From contig JBFWSL010000050.1 of assembly GCA_050248375.1 (NCBI GenBank), forward strand, positions 1-16,009: a DNA stretch of 16,009 nt, given 5' to 3'. The notes below the pieces were generated by a model. That model did not search any database, had not been told where the DNA came from, and saw only the letters and a program-made list of their open reading frames with translations. How positions within the stretch are numbered: the stretch's first letter is position 1; the number at the start of each line of letters is the position of its first letter. This DNA is from JAYZVT01 sp050248375. Its GTDB lineage: Bacteria > Pseudomonadota > Alphaproteobacteria > Rhizobiales > Methyloligellaceae. The translations under genes were made by a program, and so were the position numbers. Shown piece by piece: positions 15,916-16,009 of the stretch.

Positions 15916-16009
15916 ATGTTTCTGCGCAATCGGAGCCTGCGCGCCGCTGCCCTCGCGGCGACCGTAGGCGCGGGGGTTCTGTGGAGTGCGGCCGCGCAGG
16001 CCGCCGATA
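15916..16009 (+). CDS. Secreted protein, N-terminus only (cut by window end)
   Basis: The frame starting at ATG 15916 has a strong Shine-Dalgarno (GGAGG, 7 bases upstream) and stays open to the window end, giving 31 residues. They form a typical Sec signal peptide: MFLRNRSLR, then a hydrophobic stretch AAALAATVGAGVLW and a cleavage site near SAAAQA-AD. The product is therefore exported to the periplasm or beyond. Nothing of the mature domain is in the window, so the function is unknown. It could belong to the cluster (for example a second binding protein), but none of the candidate operators is found in the 259 bases upstream. Confidence 0.8.
   Translation, partial: MFLRNRSLRAAALAATVGAGVLWSAAAQAAD

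Overview
The window looks like chromosome of a GC-rich alphaproteobacterium, most likely of the Hyphomicrobiales (rhizobial) group. Signs of this are the base composition, tightly packed catabolic operons, a TAXI-type TRAP transporter, a short dispersed 'GGCGAAGGCCGGGG' hairpin repeat, and two copies of a ~115-bp double-palindrome intergenic element resembling rhizobial mosaic repeats (RIME-like). I cannot name the genus. No rRNA, tRNA, CRISPR array, transposase or phage gene is visible, and no gene-free stretch exceeds 300 bases.

Layout. Positions 1-390 hold the 3' end of a TerC-family membrane protein. Positions 624-1016 encode a small secreted protein of unknown function, followed by hairpins at 1066-1228. 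From 1263 to 15656 there is a coherent organic-acid or fatty-acid catabolic region: an ACAD10/11-like acyl-CoA dehydrogenase (1263-2486, minus) diverges from an operon of a fused enoyl-CoA hydratase/3-hydroxyacyl-CoA dehydrogenase (2595-4703), a thiolase (4716-5897) and an APH-fold, ACAD10/11-type kinase (5902-6963). Converging on the kinase is a minus-strand operon of TAXI solute-binding protein (9877-11025), fused TRAP permease (7880-9886) and an SDR (6970-7755). Divergent from that operon is a fused ADP-forming acyl-CoA synthetase (11250-13388). It converges on an IclR regulator (13497-14312), which diverges from a second, canonical acyl-CoA dehydrogenase (14478-15656). A truncated secreted protein starts at 15916.

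How the genes fit together. A carboxylate would be imported by the TRAP system, activated by the ADP-forming CoA ligase, desaturated by an acyl-CoA dehydrogenase, then hydrated, oxidised and thiolysed by the fused enzyme and the thiolase. Kinase + ACAD10/11-like dehydrogenase + SDR is the combination used for 4-hydroxy- or 4-oxo-acids (levulinate type), in which the 4-hydroxyacyl-CoA is phosphorylated and dephospho-eliminated before beta-oxidation. This substrate assignment is inference.

The most useful new observation is a 17-bp near-palindrome, ATTYYGC-N3-GCRRAAT. It occurs in all three divergent intergenic regions of the cluster (2555-2571, 11090-11106, 14431-14447) and is the best candidate for the IclR operator that would join the separate transcription units into one regulon. 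The second is the pair of CTAG-bounded repeat elements (7766-7883, 13385-13500), whose edges supply the TAG stop codons of three genes.
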